DNA of 64,000 nt from Saccharopolyspora rosea (GCF_025643595.1 NZ_CP102826.1:248001-312000); one strand, 5' to 3'. Positions 24,912-34,751 are shown, counted from the stretch's first letter. Made by a program: numbers and translations. The notes: a model not told the origin generated them from the letters alone.

Positions 24912-26897
24912 TCAGTCCTCGGACGAGGAGGACTTGAGGCCCTTGGAGATGAGGTCCATCACGGAGGAGTCGGCGAGGGTGGTGACGTCGCCGACTTCGC
25001 GGTTCTCGGCCACGTCGCGCAGCAGCCGGCGCATGATCTTGCCGGAGCGGGTCTTCGGTAGTTCTGGGACCACCATGATCTGCCGGGGTTTGGCGATCGG
25101 GCCGATTTCCTTGGAGACGTGCTCGCGCAGGGCGGCGAGTGCGGCTTCACCGCTGGCGGCGTCCTCGGCGCCGCCGCGCAGGATGACGAACGCGACGATG
25201 CCCTGGCCGGTGGTGGGGTCGCTGGCGCCCACCACGGCGGCCTCGGCCACGCTGGGGTGGGAGACCAGTGCCGACTCGACCTCGGTGGTGGAGATGCGGT
25301 GGCCGGAGACGTTCATGACGTCGTCCACGCGGCCCAGCAGCCAGATGTCGCCGTCGGTGTCGTACTTGGCGCCGTCACCGGCGAAGTAGTAGCCGAGGTC
25401 GGCGAACTTCGACCAGTAGGTGTCCTTGTAGCGCTGGTCGTCGCCCCAGATGCCGCGCAGCATCGACGGCCACGGCTGGTCCAGCACGAGCAGGCCACCC
25501 TCGCCGTTGCCGACCTGCTTCCCGGTCTCGTTGACGACCTTGGCCGAGATGCCCGGCAGCGGGGTCTGCGCCGAGCCCGGTTTGGCGGCGGTCACGCCCG
25601 GCAGGGGGGAGATCATGATCGCGCCGGTTTCGGTCTGCCACCAGGTGTCCACGATCGGGGTGCGGTCGCCGCCGATGTTCTTGCGGTACCAGATCCACGC
25701 CTCGGGGTTGATCGGCTCGCCGACCGATCCGAGGACGCGCAGCGACGACAGGTCGTACTTCGCGGGGATTTCCGCGCCCCACTTCATGAAGGTGCGGATG
25801 GTGGTCGGGGCGGTGTAGTAGATCGTCACCCCGTACTTCTGCACGATCTCCCAGTGCCGGCCCTCGTGCGGGGTGTTCGGAGTGCCCTCGTAGATCACCT
25901 GGCTCGCGCCGTTGGCCAGCGGGCCGTAGACGATGTAGGTGTGCCCGGTGACCCAGCCGATGTCCGCGGTGCACCAGTAGATGTCGGACTCGGCCTTGAG
26001 GTCGAACACGGTGCGGTGCGTGTAGGCCGCCTGGGTCAGGTAGCCACCGGAGGTGTGCAGGATGCCCTTCGGTTTCCCGGTGGTGCCCGAGGTGTAGAGG
26101 ATGAACAGCGGCTGCTCGGAGTCGAACGCCTCCGGCGTGTGCTGGTCGGGCTGGTCGGCCACCACGTCGTGCCACCACTTGTCGCGGCCGTCGTGCCACT
26201 CGACGTCGATGCCGGTGCGGTTGACCACCAGAACGTGCTCGATGCTCGGGGTGCCCGCCACCGCGTCGTCGACGTTGGCCTTCAGCGGCATCGCCTTGCC
26301 GCGGCGGTACTGCCCGTCGCTGGTGATGACGACCTTGGCCTGGGCGTCGTTGATGCGGGTGCGCAGCGCCTCGGAGGAGAACCCGCCGAAGACGACGCTG
26401 TGCATCGCGCCCAGCCGGGCGCACGCCAGCATCGAGAACACCGCCTCGGGCAGCATCGGCAGGTAGATCGCCACCCGGTCACCGGCGCCGACGCCCAGCG
26501 AGGCCAGCGCGTTGGCCGTGCGGGAGACCTCGCGCTGCAGTTCCGCGTAGGTGATCTGCCGGGAGTCACCGGGCTCGCCCTCCCAGTAGATGGCCACCCG
26601 GTCCCCGTGCCCGGCCTCGACGTGCCGGTCGACGCAGTTGTAGGCGACGTTCAGCTTCCCGTCCACGAACCACTTGGCGAACGGAGCGTTCGACCAGTCC
26701 AGGACCTGGCTCCACTTGGTGTCCCAGTGCAGGCCCTCGGCCTGCTTGGCCCAGAACGCCTCCCGATCGGCGTTCGCCTCGTCGTAGAGCGCCGACGTGA
26801 CGTTGGCCTGTGCCGCGAATTCCTCCGACGGCGGAAAGGTCCTGCTCTCGTTGAGCAGGTTGTCCAGCGTGTTGCTCTGCCCGTCGGGCTGGCTCAT
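24912..26897 (-). CDS. acsA: Acetyl-CoA synthetase
   Basis: 661 residues, the usual length for Acs. It activates acetate to acetyl-AMP and acetyl-CoA in the cytoplasm. Visible landmarks: P-loop [13 protein letters not shown], the acetate/adenylate region [13 protein letters not shown], the hinge [13 protein letters not shown] and the C-terminal [11 protein letters not shown] whose Lys is the reversible acetylation switch of this family. ATG 26897 has GGGAGG nine bases upstream. Single-gene unit with its own terminator; locus conserved with mycobacterial acs. The 214-base gap to the divergent gene holds its promoter, but no clear hexamers stand out. Confidence 0.97.
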   Translation of the reverse strand: MSQPDGQSNTLDNLLNESRTFPPSEEFAAQANVTSALYDEANADREAFWAKQAEGLHWDTKWSQVLDWSNAPFAKWFVDGKLNVAYNCVDRHVEAGHGDRVAIYWEGEPGDSRQITYAELQREVSRTANALASLGVGAGDRVAIYLPMLPEAVFSMLACARLGAMHSVVFGGFSSEALRTRINDAQAKVVITSDGQYRRGKAMPLKANVDDAVAGTPSIEHVLVVNRTGIDVEWHDGRDKWWHDVVADQPDQHTPEAFDSEQPLFILYTSGTTGKPKGILHTSGGYLTQAAYTHRTVFDLKAESDIYWCTADIGWVTGHTYIVYGPLANGASQVIYEGTPNTPHEGRHWEIVQKYGVTIYYTAPTTIRTFMKWGAEIPAKYDLSSLRVLGSVGEPINPEAWIWYRKNIGGDRTPIVDTWWQTETGAIMISPLPGVTAAKPGSAQTPLPGISAKVVNETGKQVGNGEGGLLVLDQPWPSMLRGIWGDDQRYKDTYWSKFADLGYYFAGDGAKYDTDGDIWLLGRVDDVMNVSGHRISTTEVESALVSHPSVAEAAVVGASDPTTGQGIVAFVILRGGAEDAASGEAALAALREHVSKEIGPIAKPRQIMVVPELPKTRSGKIMRRLLRDVAENREVGDVTTLADSSVMDLISKGLKSSSSED

Positions 26898-27111
26898 CGT
26901 GGAGAACCTCCCTGGCTCATGGTCGCCTGTGCTAGTCGAACCGTAATGCGATCGGCCTCACTCCAACAGGGGGTTTCACCAAATGGTTTAGACCATTTCC
27001 CCGAAGTTTGCCGAAACGGACAGTCACCCAGGGCATTCGGGTGGCCACTGTGTCACACATCGCGTGCCGGGTGTGCGAGGGGAACCCGATCGGGCGGTAG
27101 CGTCAGCCGCC

Positions 27112-27855
27112 GTGAACGACAAGCCGTCGCTGGCTCCGCTGCTGGAGCTGCCAGGGGTCACCGATGCGGTGGCCGCCGCCCGTGCGGCCATCGACGAGGT
27201 GCACCGGCACCCGGCGAACCGCCGGGGCTGGCCGACCACCGCCGCCGAGGCGTCGGTGCGCGCCGCCCGCGCCTCCGCCGCGGTCGCCGGCGGCGCGGCG
27301 GAGATCCCGGAGACCGGTGAGGTCACCGACCCGCTGCTGGCGGGCTCGCTGCGGATCGCCGAGGCGACCGGCACGCTGCTGCCGACCTGGCAGCGCGCCC
27401 CGCGGCAGGCGCTCGCCCGGCTGCACGTGCTCGCCGCTACCGACCTCGTCGACGACCCGGACCGGCTGGGACGTCCCCGCCGGGACCCCGGGGTCGCCCA
27501 GCGGCTCGACCTGCTCGCCGAGATCCTCACCGCCCCGGCGGGGGAGACCCCGGGGCCCGTCGTCGCCGCCGTCGTGCACGGCGAACTGCTCGCGCTGGCC
27601 ACGTTCGGCACCGCCGACGGCGTGGTGGCCCGCGCCGCCGCCCGGCTCACCGTGATCGGCAGCGGTCTGGACCCGAAGGGCCTGGTGGTGCCGGAGGTCG
27701 CCTACTACCGCCGACCTGACGAGTACGCGCGGGCGGCCGAGGGGTACGTGACCGGCGACCCGGACCGGCTCGCCGAGTGGATCGGCTACTGCTGCCGGGC
27801 GCTGGAGACCGGCGCCCGCGAAGCGAAGTCGATCGCGGACGCGGTGGCGGAGTAG
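27112..27855 (+). CDS. Fic-fold protein with degenerate active site (Rv3662c-like)
   Basis: 247 residues, often annotated only as hypothetical or oxidoreductase. The pattern is that of a Fic domain: an N-terminal helix with AAEASVRAARASAAVAG where Fic proteins have their A-S-x-I-E-G region, a core helix VVHGELLALATFGTADG followed by VVARAAARL, and the C-terminal EYARAAEGY plus GAREAKSIADA helices. The catalytic HPFxxGNGRxxR is replaced at 163-174 by ATFGTADGVVAR: only Phe, the second Gly and the last Arg survive and the His is gone. AMP transfer is therefore unlikely; a scaffold or nucleotide-sensing role is possible. Start GTG 27112. Confidence 0.72.
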   Translation: MNDKPSLAPLLELPGVTDAVAAARAAIDEVHRHPANRRGWPTTAAEASVRAARASAAVAGGAAEIPETGEVTDPLLAGSLRIAEATGTLLPTWQRAPRQALARLHVLAATDLVDDPDRLGRPRRDPGVAQRLDLLAEILTAPAGETPGPVVAAVVHGELLALATFGTADGVVARAAARLTVIGSGLDPKGLVVPEVAYYRRPDEYARAAEGYVTGDPDRLAEWIGYCCRALETGAREAKSIADAVAE

Positions 27856-27866
27856 GAGGAGCGGAC

Positions 27867-28796
27867 ATGGCCGAGAAGGTCCTCATCGACTGCGACCCGG
27901 GCATCGACGACGCGCTCGCCCTGGCCCTCGCGCACGGCAGCCCGGCGCTGGACGTCGTCGGCATCACCACGGTCGGCGGCAACGTCGAACTCGGGCACAC
28001 CACCCGCAACGCGCTGTGCCTGGTGGACTACTACGGCATGGACGTCCCGGTCGCGCGCGGTGCCGGACGACCGCTCGTGCGCGAGCCGCGCACCGCCGCC
28101 GACGTGCACGGGGAGACCGGGCTCGGCGGAGTCGTGCTGCCCGAGCCGACGACCTCCCGGCTCAGCGACCGGCACGCCGTGGACTTCCTCGTCGACCGGT
28201 TGGCCGCCGAACCCGGCGAGATCTCCCTGGTCGCCATCGGACCGCTGACCAACATCGCCCTCGCGCTGCGCAAGGAACCGCGCATCGTCGAGTGGGCCAG
28301 GCGCCTGGTGATCATGGGCGGTGCGTACGGCCGCGGGAACTCCACGCCCGCCGCCGAGTTCAACATCCACGCCGACCCGGAGGCCGCGGCGGTCGTGTTC
28401 GGCGCGCCGTGGCGCCCGGTCATGATCGGCCTGGACCTGACGCACCAGGCGCGCGCGGACGCCGCGGTGCGCGCGGGCTTCGCCGGCCTGGGACGCCTGG
28501 AGTCGGAACTGCTCACCCCGTGCCTGGACTTCTACGGCGAGCACGCCGGGCGCCACCACGCGGGGCCCGCGGTGCACGACGCCTGCGCGGTCGCCCACCT
28601 CATCGACCCGGGACTGATCGAGACCGTTCCGGCCCGCGTGGACGTCGAGACCCACGGGCGCTTCACCTCGGGCATGACGGTCACCGACTTCGACGCGCCG
28701 GTGCCCAACGCCGACGTCGCCACGGTCCTGGACCGCGACGCCTTCTGGTCGGTGGTCACCGAGGCGTTCCGCAACGTCGCCCGCGGCATGCCGTGA
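27867..28796 (+). CDS. Inosine-uridine preferring nucleoside hydrolase
   Basis: 309-residue IunH/RihA-type enzyme that cleaves ribonucleosides to base and ribose for salvage. The Ca2+-binding signature IDCDPGIDDALAL is at the N-terminus, GPLTNIALAL and the FNIHADPEAAAVVF motif follow, and the C-terminal HDACAVAHLIDP holds the Asp and His of the site. ATG 27867 is preceded by GGAGGAGCGGAC. It lies 11 bases after the Fic-like gene and is likely cotranscribed with it. Confidence 0.95.
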   Translation: MAEKVLIDCDPGIDDALALALAHGSPALDVVGITTVGGNVELGHTTRNALCLVDYYGMDVPVARGAGRPLVREPRTAADVHGETGLGGVVLPEPTTSRLSDRHAVDFLVDRLAAEPGEISLVAIGPLTNIALALRKEPRIVEWARRLVIMGGAYGRGNSTPAAEFNIHADPEAAAVVFGAPWRPVMIGLDLTHQARADAAVRAGFAGLGRLESELLTPCLDFYGEHAGRHHAGPAVHDACAVAHLIDPGLIETVPARVDVETHGRFTSGMTVTDFDAPVPNADVATVLDRDAFWSVVTEAFRNVARGMP

Positions 28797-28812
28797 CCGC
28801 CGTCCGCCGCGG

Positions 28813-29736
28813 TCACGGGGTCAGGGAGTGCAGGGCCTCCCGGACGTGGCCGTCGGAGACGGCCAGGGCCGCCGCGGCGCGCTCGACGTCGACGCCGGTG
28901 AGCAGGTGCACCAGCGCGGTCTTGAGGTCGCCGTCCGAGGCGGCCAGCGCGGCGGCGCACTCGTCCTCGGACGCCGAGGTCGCCTCCTGCAGGATCCGCA
29001 GCGTGCGGCCGCGCAGCTTCGCGTTCGTGGCGTGCATGCTGACCATGAGGTTCGAGTAGGTGCGTCCGAGGCGGATCATCACCGCGGTCGAGAACGAGGT
29101 CAGCACGAGCTTCTGGGCGGTGCCCGCCTTCATCCGGGTGGATCCGGTGATCGGTTCCGGTCCGGTGTCGACCGCGATCACCACGTCCGCGGGCACGTCG
29201 TCGATCTCCGGGTTCGAGGTCACCATCCCGGTCCGGGCACCGAGCTCGCCCGCGGTCCGCAGCGCGGCCAGCACGTACGGGGTGCGGCCGGAGGCGGCCA
29301 GTCCCAGCACGAAGTCGGCGCCGGTGACCTGCGCCTGGACGGTCGCCGCCGCGGATTCGGTGTCGTCCTCGGCGTTCTCCACCGCGCGCAGGAACGCGTC
29401 CCGGCCGCCCGCCTGGTGCGCGACGATCCAGTTCGGCGGCACGTTGAAGGTCGGGATCAACTCCGCCGCGTCGAGCACGCCGAGGCGGCCGGACGTCCCG
29501 GCGCCCACGTAGTGCACGCGGCCACCGGCGCGCAGCGCGTCAACGGCGAGGTCCACCGCCCGCGCGAGCTGCGGCAGCACGCGCCCGACGGCTTCGGGCA
29601 CGATCCGGTCCTCGGCGTTGAGCAGTCGCAGGACGTCCAGGGTCGGCAGCAGGTCGATGTCCTTGGTCCGCGGATTGGTGCGTTCCGTGGGGGCGTTGAC
29701 GCGCACCGCGTGCTCGGCCCTGGTGTCCCGTCCCAT
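28813..29736 (-). CDS. murQ: N-acetylmuramic acid 6-phosphate etherase
   Basis: 307-residue SIS-domain etherase that converts MurNAc-6-phosphate to GlcNAc-6-phosphate and D-lactate in the cytoplasm. Family marks include ERTNPRTKDIDLLPT, the sugar-phosphate loop VGAGTSGRLGVLDAAE, GLAASGRTPYVL, GPEPITGSTRMKAGTAQK, and a C-terminal UBA-like three-helix part. ATG 29736 overlaps the stop of the upstream regulator gene (TGATG) and is preceded by AAGGAGG. With that regulator it forms a two-gene unit, the murQ-murR arrangement known from other bacteria. Confidence 0.96.
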   Translation of the reverse strand: MGRDTRAEHAVRVNAPTERTNPRTKDIDLLPTLDVLRLLNAEDRIVPEAVGRVLPQLARAVDLAVDALRAGGRVHYVGAGTSGRLGVLDAAELIPTFNVPPNWIVAHQAGGRDAFLRAVENAEDDTESAAATVQAQVTGADFVLGLAASGRTPYVLAALRTAGELGARTGMVTSNPEIDDVPADVVIAVDTGPEPITGSTRMKAGTAQKLVLTSFSTAVMIRLGRTYSNLMVSMHATNAKLRGRTLRILQEATSASEDECAAALAASDGDLKTALVHLLTGVDVERAAAALAVSDGHVREALHSLTP

Positions 29737-30656
29737 CACGCCTCCTTCTGCCGCCTTCGGTCGGGGCGGGTCTCCAGGCGGTGGCCGCCGACCGCCTCGT
29801 AGGTGGCCTCCAACGCGGCCCTGGCCTGTTCCAGGTGCCGCTGGGCGACCCCGATGAACAGGCAGTCGACCACGGTGAGCTGCCCGATCCGGCTGGCCAT
29901 GGCGCCCGATCGGTAGGTGGTCTCGCGGACCGCCGTGGTCAGCACGTGGTCGGCGGCTTCGGTGATCGGCGAGCGCGCGAAGTTCGTCAGCGCCGCGGTG
30001 GTGGCCCCGCGTCGCCGGGCCTCGCGCAACGCCTCCACGGTCTCGCTGGTGGCGCCGGTGTGCGAGATGCCGATGGCGACGTCGCCCTCGCGCAGCACCG
30101 CCGCCGAGGTCAGCGCGTTGTGCGTGTCGGACCAGGCGAAGCAGGTCAGTCCGATGCGGTGCAGCTTCTGCTGGAGGTCGAGCGCGACGAAGGCGCTCGC
30201 GCCGACGCCGTAGACGTCCACCCGCCGCGCCCGGGCCACGGCTTCGACGAGCTGTTCCAGGGTGTCGGCGTCGAGTTGGTCGGCGGTCTCCTCGACGGCC
30301 TTGGCATCGGTGTAGCCGACCTTCTCGATGATCTGCGCGACGTCGTCGTCGGGCGCGATGTCGCTGCCCAGCTCGCGGTCCCGGGTGGAGGTGCGCGCGG
30401 TGTCGGCGGCCAGCGCGATCCGCAGGTCCGGGTAGCCGCCCACGCCGATCGCCTTGCAGAAGCGGGTCACTGTGGTCTCGCTGGTCCCGGCCGCTTCGGC
30501 GACCTCGGTGATGCTGCGGCGAGCGATCGCGGCCGGGTCGGAGAGCACGATGTTGGCCACCCGCTGCTCCGCCCGGGCCAATCCCGGCAGCAGAGAGCGG
30601 ATCTTGACGAGCGGGCTGGATTCGCCCGACTCGGAGGTCATGTCGTCAGTGACCAT
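29736..30656 (-). CDS. RpiR/MurR-family transcriptional regulator
   Basis: 306 residues: N-terminal RpiR helix-turn-helix (RRSITEVAEAAGTSETTVTR, then FCKAIGVGGYPDLR) and a C-terminal SIS sugar-phosphate sensor (VDVYGVGASAFVALDLQQ, AIGISHTGATSETVEALRE). By context it should sense MurNAc-6-P or GlcNAc-6-P and control murQ and perhaps the nearby NagZ-NamZ-amidase genes. ATG 30656 gives MVTDDMTSES; ATG 30641 is also possible. The sequence just upstream, TTAGTAAGTTTCCCAC on the minus strand, is AT-rich for this genome and may hold promoter and operator. Confidence 0.92.
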   Translation of the reverse strand: MVTDDMTSESGESSPLVKIRSLLPGLARAEQRVANIVLSDPAAIARRSITEVAEAAGTSETTVTRFCKAIGVGGYPDLRIALAADTARTSTRDRELGSDIAPDDDVAQIIEKVGYTDAKAVEETADQLDADTLEQLVEAVARARRVDVYGVGASAFVALDLQQKLHRIGLTCFAWSDTHNALTSAAVLREGDVAIGISHTGATSETVEALREARRRGATTAALTNFARSPITEAADHVLTTAVRETTYRSGAMASRIGQLTVVDCLFIGVAQRHLEQARAALEATYEAVGGHRLETRPDRRRQKEA

Positions 30657-30812
30657 GTGGGAAACTTACTAACCGCCTTGTGTGCAGGTCAACGTATCTC
30701 GGAAGAGGTGCCTTTTCGAGCGTTTCGGGGCTCCGAGCGGAGTCCCTCCGTACCGGGGGGATACCCGGCTACCCGGCTCTCATCCCGCCCCGACTCCTCC
30801 GAAGGGGTGAAC

Positions 30813-30849
30813 GGCGGCGTGCGGTCGGTGAGTCGGCGCGCACGCCGCC
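30813..30849 (-). terminator. Terminator after the PPOX gene
   Basis: GGCGGCGTGCG (30813-30823) and CGCACGCCGCC (30839-30849) form an 11-bp GC-rich stem immediately beyond the stop codon at 30855. No T-tract; typical actinobacterial I-shaped terminator. Confidence 0.65.
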
Positions 30850-30854
30850 CCCCG

Positions 30855-31247
30855 TCACTGCTTGGTCGCGCGTTCCGGCTCGACGTAGACGATCACCCGC
30901 TCCTCGCCGGGCTGCGGCCACGGGTACTCGTCCTCGTCGAGGTACTTCTTCGCCATCTTGTTGATGAACGCGTTGCCCTCGTCGTCCTCGATCCGGGCCA
31001 CCCGGCCGCGGACCTCCACGTACCGGTAGGGCTGGTCCGGGTCGTGCGCGGAGATCGAGATCCGCGGGTCGCGCTGGAGATTGCGGTACTTCTGCCGGGT
31101 CTTGGTCTGGCTGAACTTCAGGTACGTGCCGTCCCAGTCGATCCACACCGGGCTGGACTGCGGTTCCCCGTGCGGGCCGATCGTGGCCACGTGGCCGAAT
31201 GCGCGCTTGCTCAGGATGTCTTCGCGATCCTGCGGAATCCGGGACAC
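30855..31247 (-). CDS. PPOX-class F420-dependent oxidoreductase family protein
   Basis: 130-residue split-barrel flavin/deazaflavin-binding protein: ILSKRAFGHVATIGPHGEPQ, SSPVWIDWDGTYLKFSQT, RQKYRNLQRDPRISISAHD and the C-terminal barrel strand ERVIVYVEPERAT match the F420-binding PPOX family common in actinobacteria. Substrate unknown. GTG 31247 follows AAGGGAGA. Same strand as, but separated from, the MarR gene upstream. Confidence 0.93.
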   Translation of the reverse strand: MSRIPQDREDILSKRAFGHVATIGPHGEPQSSPVWIDWDGTYLKFSQTKTRQKYRNLQRDPRISISAHDPDQPYRYVEVRGRVARIEDDEGNAFINKMAKKYLDEDEYPWPQPGEERVIVYVEPERATKQ

Positions 31248-31318
31248 CGGTGTCTCCCTTCGGTTGCGGCTCCTGCTCTCGCTGTGACAGTGCCTGCGCT
31301 GCGCCGTTCGCGCGACCC

Positions 31319-31732
31319 CTAGCGCCGGGCGAGCGCCCGCTGGAGCAGGGTGTGCAGCGAGTTCCGCTCGTGTTCGCCGAGGTCGCCGAGGGGGGAGTCC
31401 TCGGCGAGCCGGGACAGCAGGACCTCGCGCTGCCGCGCTCCCTCCGCGGTGAGCACCAGGCGTTTGGAGCGGCGGTCGGTCGGGTGCGGTTCGCGGGCCA
31501 CCAGGCCCTGCTCCTCCAGGCGGTCCACCACGAACGTCACGTTGGAGGTGGCGCAGTGCATGCGGGCGGCCAGCTCCCGCATGGACAGCGGTTCGGCGAG
31601 TTCCCGCAGCGCGACGGCCTGCGTGCTGGTGAGTTCGGAGTCGGCGACGCAGCTGCGGACGTGCTCGTCGATGGCGTGCGCCAGCTCGCTCACCAGACTG
31701 CACAGTTCGCGGGTCTGCGCCGATGCGTCCAC
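31319..31732 (-). CDS. MarR-family transcriptional regulator
   Basis: 137-residue winged-helix regulator: ELTSTQAVALRELAEPLSMR, recognition helix region MRELAARMHCATSNVTFVVD, and wing EPHPTDRRSKRLVLTAEGA. MarR proteins usually repress an adjacent gene and release DNA on binding a phenolic or other ligand. GTG 31732 is the only sensible start; no ribosome-binding site is seen. The neighbour downstream is the PPOX gene, upstream the amidase gene; either could be its target. Confidence 0.92.
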   Translation of the reverse strand: MDASAQTRELCSLVSELAHAIDEHVRSCVADSELTSTQAVALRELAEPLSMRELAARMHCATSNVTFVVDRLEEQGLVAREPHPTDRRSKRLVLTAEGARQREVLLSRLAEDSPLGDLGEHERNSLHTLLQRALARR

Positions 31733-31773
31733 TCGGCGGATGCTAACAACCTGGAACGTCGGCGATTCGAACG

Positions 31774-33507
31774 TCAGCGCTCGACCTGGTTCCAGCCCTC
31801 CGCGCGCAACCTGTCGACCTGGCGTTCGCCGTCGAGCAGCGTCCGGTCGCGGTCGGCGACCAGGATGCCGTCGAGGTTCACCCCGCGGCCGATGTAGCGG
31901 GCGTCCGGGGCGTAGCGCCAGCGCAGCCACAGCCGCTGGCCCGGCTCGGCCGAGGCCGTGCCGACCACGTGCCACCAGGAGCGGTGACCGGCCCCGGCGA
32001 GCTGGTCCTGCGGTCCGGTGGGCGCACCCGGGCCCGACGCGCGCAGGGCCACCCGCCGCCAGTCCTGTCCGTCCACACTGGACTCGACGATGAGCGGGTC
32101 GATTCCGTCGGAGTCGTTCTGGGTGTCCACGAAGGCGTCGAACGACACCCGCGCCGGACCGCTGACCGGGCCCAGCGGACCGGTCGTCAGCGTGGCGGGC
32201 CGCGCCGGGTCGGCGTACCAGGAGTCCGAACCGTGCGTCGGCCGCACGGCCAGGGCGCGGGCGAGCCCCTGCGCCAGCGCTTCGCGGGCGGCGTTGTTGG
32301 AACCCCAGTCGCGGGAGGGGTGCACCCGGTTGCTCAGCAGCACCGCGACCGAACCCGACTCGGGGGCGATGACCAGGGACGTCCCGGTGAAACCGGTGTG
32401 CCCGGCGGTGTGCGGTCCGCTGAGCCCCGCCATGTACCAGCGCTGGTCCAGTTCGAAGCCGAGCCCGTGCGCGTTGCCGGGGAACGCCTGGTTGTAGTTC
32501 GCCAGCATCATCCGCACGGCCTCGGGGGACAGGATGCGCACGCCGTCGTAGCTGCCGCCGTTGAGGATCGTCTGGCCGAGCACGGCGAGGTCGTCCGCGG
32601 TCGAGAAGATCCCCGCGTGCCCGGAGACACCGCCCAGCGCCCAGGCGTTCTCGTCGTGCGCCTGGCCGCGCACCAGGCCGCGCGGCGGGTTGCTCTCGTA
32701 CTCGGTGGCCGCGATCCGGTGCAGCTCGCTCGGCGGCGGGTTGTAGCCGGTGTCGCGCATGCCCAGCGGCCCGGTGATGCGTTCCCGGACCACTTCGTCG
32801 AGCGGTTTGCCGCTGACCCGTTCGATGAGCACGCCGAGCGTGATCAGGTTCGGGTCGGCGTAGGTGTAGTTCGTGCCCGGCGGGTGCTCGGGCGTCAGCT
32901 GCATGACGGACGGGATCCGCTGCTCCGGCGGCAGTTTCCACAGCTGCACCTCGGCCTGCAGGCCCGAGGTGTGGGTGAGCAGTTGCCGGACGGTGATCCG
33001 CTCCTTGCCGTTGACGCCGAATTCCGGCAGGTACTCGGCGACGGGTGCGTCCAGCCGCACCCGGCCCGCGTCGATCTCCTGCACCGCGGCGATCGAGGTG
33101 AACAGCTTGGTGAACGAGGCGATGTCGAAGATCGTGTCCGGACGCACCGGTTCCTGCTGGTCGGGCGGGAGTTCGGTGCCCTGCGCGTCGGCGTAGCGGA
33201 GTTCCTTGCCGACCGCCCGCCGGTCCACCACGACCCCGTCGTGCGCCAGCAGCGCCACCGCGCCCGCGTACATCGGGTGCGCCAGCCCCGGCGTCGGCTC
33301 GGTCCACGACGCGATCCGGCGCATCGCGTCGTCGATCGGCTGGGCGTCCAGCCCGACATCGCCCGGCGAGCCGTCCTGCAACACCGTGTCCGGTGGGGCG
33401 AAGCCGCGGCGCGGTCGGTCGAACCGGCCCTCGCCGGTGGCCGCGGCTGCGGACCCGGTCAACCCGACGACCAGCAGCAGCCCCAGCGCCAGGACGGTTC
33501 TGCTCAT
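31774..33507 (-). CDS. Secreted beta-lactamase-family serine hydrolase, probable AmiE-like amidase
   Basis: 577 residues. A signal peptide (LALGLLLVVGLTGSAAAA) precedes a class C beta-lactamase/esterase fold with Ser131-Phe-Thr-Lys134 as the SxxK site, the TYADPN motif in the Tyr-x-Asn place and GHTGFTG as the KTG equivalent. A C-terminal beta-rich domain of about 150 residues follows. In Bacillus subtilis an enzyme of this fold, AmiE, encoded beside nagZ, namZ, murQ and murR, removes the peptide from MurNAc; the same neighbours here make that the likeliest role. Start ATG 33507 follows AGGGGGAG; the gap to the namZ stop is 10 bases. Confidence 0.88.
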   Translation of the reverse strand: MSRTVLALGLLLVVGLTGSAAAATGEGRFDRPRRGFAPPDTVLQDGSPGDVGLDAQPIDDAMRRIASWTEPTPGLAHPMYAGAVALLAHDGVVVDRRAVGKELRYADAQGTELPPDQQEPVRPDTIFDIASFTKLFTSIAAVQEIDAGRVRLDAPVAEYLPEFGVNGKERITVRQLLTHTSGLQAEVQLWKLPPEQRIPSVMQLTPEHPPGTNYTYADPNLITLGVLIERVSGKPLDEVVRERITGPLGMRDTGYNPPPSELHRIAATEYESNPPRGLVRGQAHDENAWALGGVSGHAGIFSTADDLAVLGQTILNGGSYDGVRILSPEAVRMMLANYNQAFPGNAHGLGFELDQRWYMAGLSGPHTAGHTGFTGTSLVIAPESGSVAVLLSNRVHPSRDWGSNNAAREALAQGLARALAVRPTHGSDSWYADPARPATLTTGPLGPVSGPARVSFDAFVDTQNDSDGIDPLIVESSVDGQDWRRVALRASGPGAPTGPQDQLAGAGHRSWWHVVGTASAEPGQRLWLRWRYAPDARYIGRGVNLDGILVADRDRTLLDGERQVDRLRAEGWNQVER

Positions 33508-33517
33508 CGGCTCCCCC

Positions 33518-34747
33518 TCAGCGGTACAGCAGGTACGGCTCGCGCTGCCGTCGGAAGTCGGCCACGTCGGCCTGCCAGGCGTCGGTGATCTCGGCGACGT
33601 CCGCACCGGCGTCGACCATCGTGCGCAGTCGGTCGGAACCGGACAACTCGTCGATCACGTGGTCCGGCCGCCAGCCGAACACCGCCGGGTACCGCCGCCG
33701 CGCGGTGACGAGCATGGCGACGGCCGTCCGGATCGCGTCGAACCGGCCGGTGCGGTAGATCTGCACGCCGCCGCAGGTCTGCTGGGCGTGCTTGCCGAAC
33801 GTCGGGACGAAGTAGGTCTCCCGGAACCGCACCCCGTCGAGTCCGGCGGCGTCGAGGTCCTCGGCCCACCGCCAGTCGATCCCGGGTGCGCCGATGGTTT
33901 CGAACGGCCGCGTGGTGCCGCGTCCCTCGGACAGCAGGGTGCCTTCGAACAGGCCGGTCCCCGGGTAGACGGCGGCGGTGTCCGCGGTCGGCATGTTCGG
34001 GCTCGGTGGCACCCACGGAAGCCCGGTCGCGGTCGTCCGGTCCCGCCAGCCCTCGACGCGGACGACGTCCAGCTTCGGCAGCGGCGACGGCAGGTACTCG
34101 CGGTCGAACAGGCGCGCCAGCTCACCGACCGTCATGCCGTGCTGCTGCACGATCGGCAGCATCCCGACGCCGGAGGCGAAGCGCGGGTCGAGCCGCGGCC
34201 CGGCGACCGCGCCGCCGATCGGGTTCGGCCGGTCCAGCACCAGGAACGCCACACCCGCCTGCCGGGCGGCCAGCATCGCGGTGTACATCGTCCAGACGTA
34301 GGTGTAGAACCGCGCGCCGACGTCGGCGATGTCGAAGACGAGCTGTTCCACCCCGGCCTTGCGGAACAGCTGCGCGAGCTTGGCCGCGTCGGCCCCGTAG
34401 GCGTCGTACACCGGCAGCCCGGTGCGCGGATCCCGGTAGTCGCCCTCGGAGCCTCCTGCCTGCGAGGTTCCGCGGAAGCCGTGCTCGGGGCCGTAGACGG
34501 CGACGATGTCGATCCCGCCGTCGGCGTGCATCGCGTCGACCACGTGCTGCAGGGAGGTCAGGACGCCGGTCGGGTTGGTCAGCACGCCGATGCGGTGGCC
34601 GCGCACGTCCTGCCAGTCCCGCGCCGCGAGCACGTCGGCACCGGTCCGCACGCCCGTTCCGAGCTGGTCGGTCGGAGCCGCCGCGCACGCGGCCGGAACC
34701 GACAGCGCGGCCGCTGCCAGGACGTTCCGCCTGCTCACCGGGGGCAC
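33518..34747 (-). CDS. namZ: Exo-beta-N-acetylmuramidase (NamZ, DUF1343)
   Basis: About 409 residues of the DUF1343/GH171 family, whose characterised member NamZ (YbbC) removes terminal MurNAc from peptidoglycan fragments. Family sequence is clear: IGVLTNPTGV, VAVYGPEHGFRG, FDIADVGARFYTYVWTM, LDRPNPIGG, and VEGTLLSEGRGTTRPFE in variant form. A twin-arginine-like leader (SRRNVLAAAALSVPAAC) with a Cys suggests Tat export and possibly lipidation. GTG 34747 is four bases after the nagZ stop; GTG 34738 would be immediately before the RR motif. Works with NagZ upstream and the amidase downstream in one transcript. Confidence 0.92.
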   Translation of the reverse strand: MPPVSRRNVLAAAALSVPAACAAAPTDQLGTGVRTGADVLAARDWQDVRGHRIGVLTNPTGVLTSLQHVVDAMHADGGIDIVAVYGPEHGFRGTSQAGGSEGDYRDPRTGLPVYDAYGADAAKLAQLFRKAGVEQLVFDIADVGARFYTYVWTMYTAMLAARQAGVAFLVLDRPNPIGGAVAGPRLDPRFASGVGMLPIVQQHGMTVGELARLFDREYLPSPLPKLDVVRVEGWRDRTTATGLPWVPPSPNMPTADTAAVYPGTGLFEGTLLSEGRGTTRPFETIGAPGIDWRWAEDLDAAGLDGVRFRETYFVPTFGKHAQQTCGGVQIYRTGRFDAIRTAVAMLVTARRRYPAVFGWRPDHVIDELSGSDRLRTMVDAGADVAEITDAWQADVADFRRQREPYLLYR

Positions 34748-34751
34748 GCGG

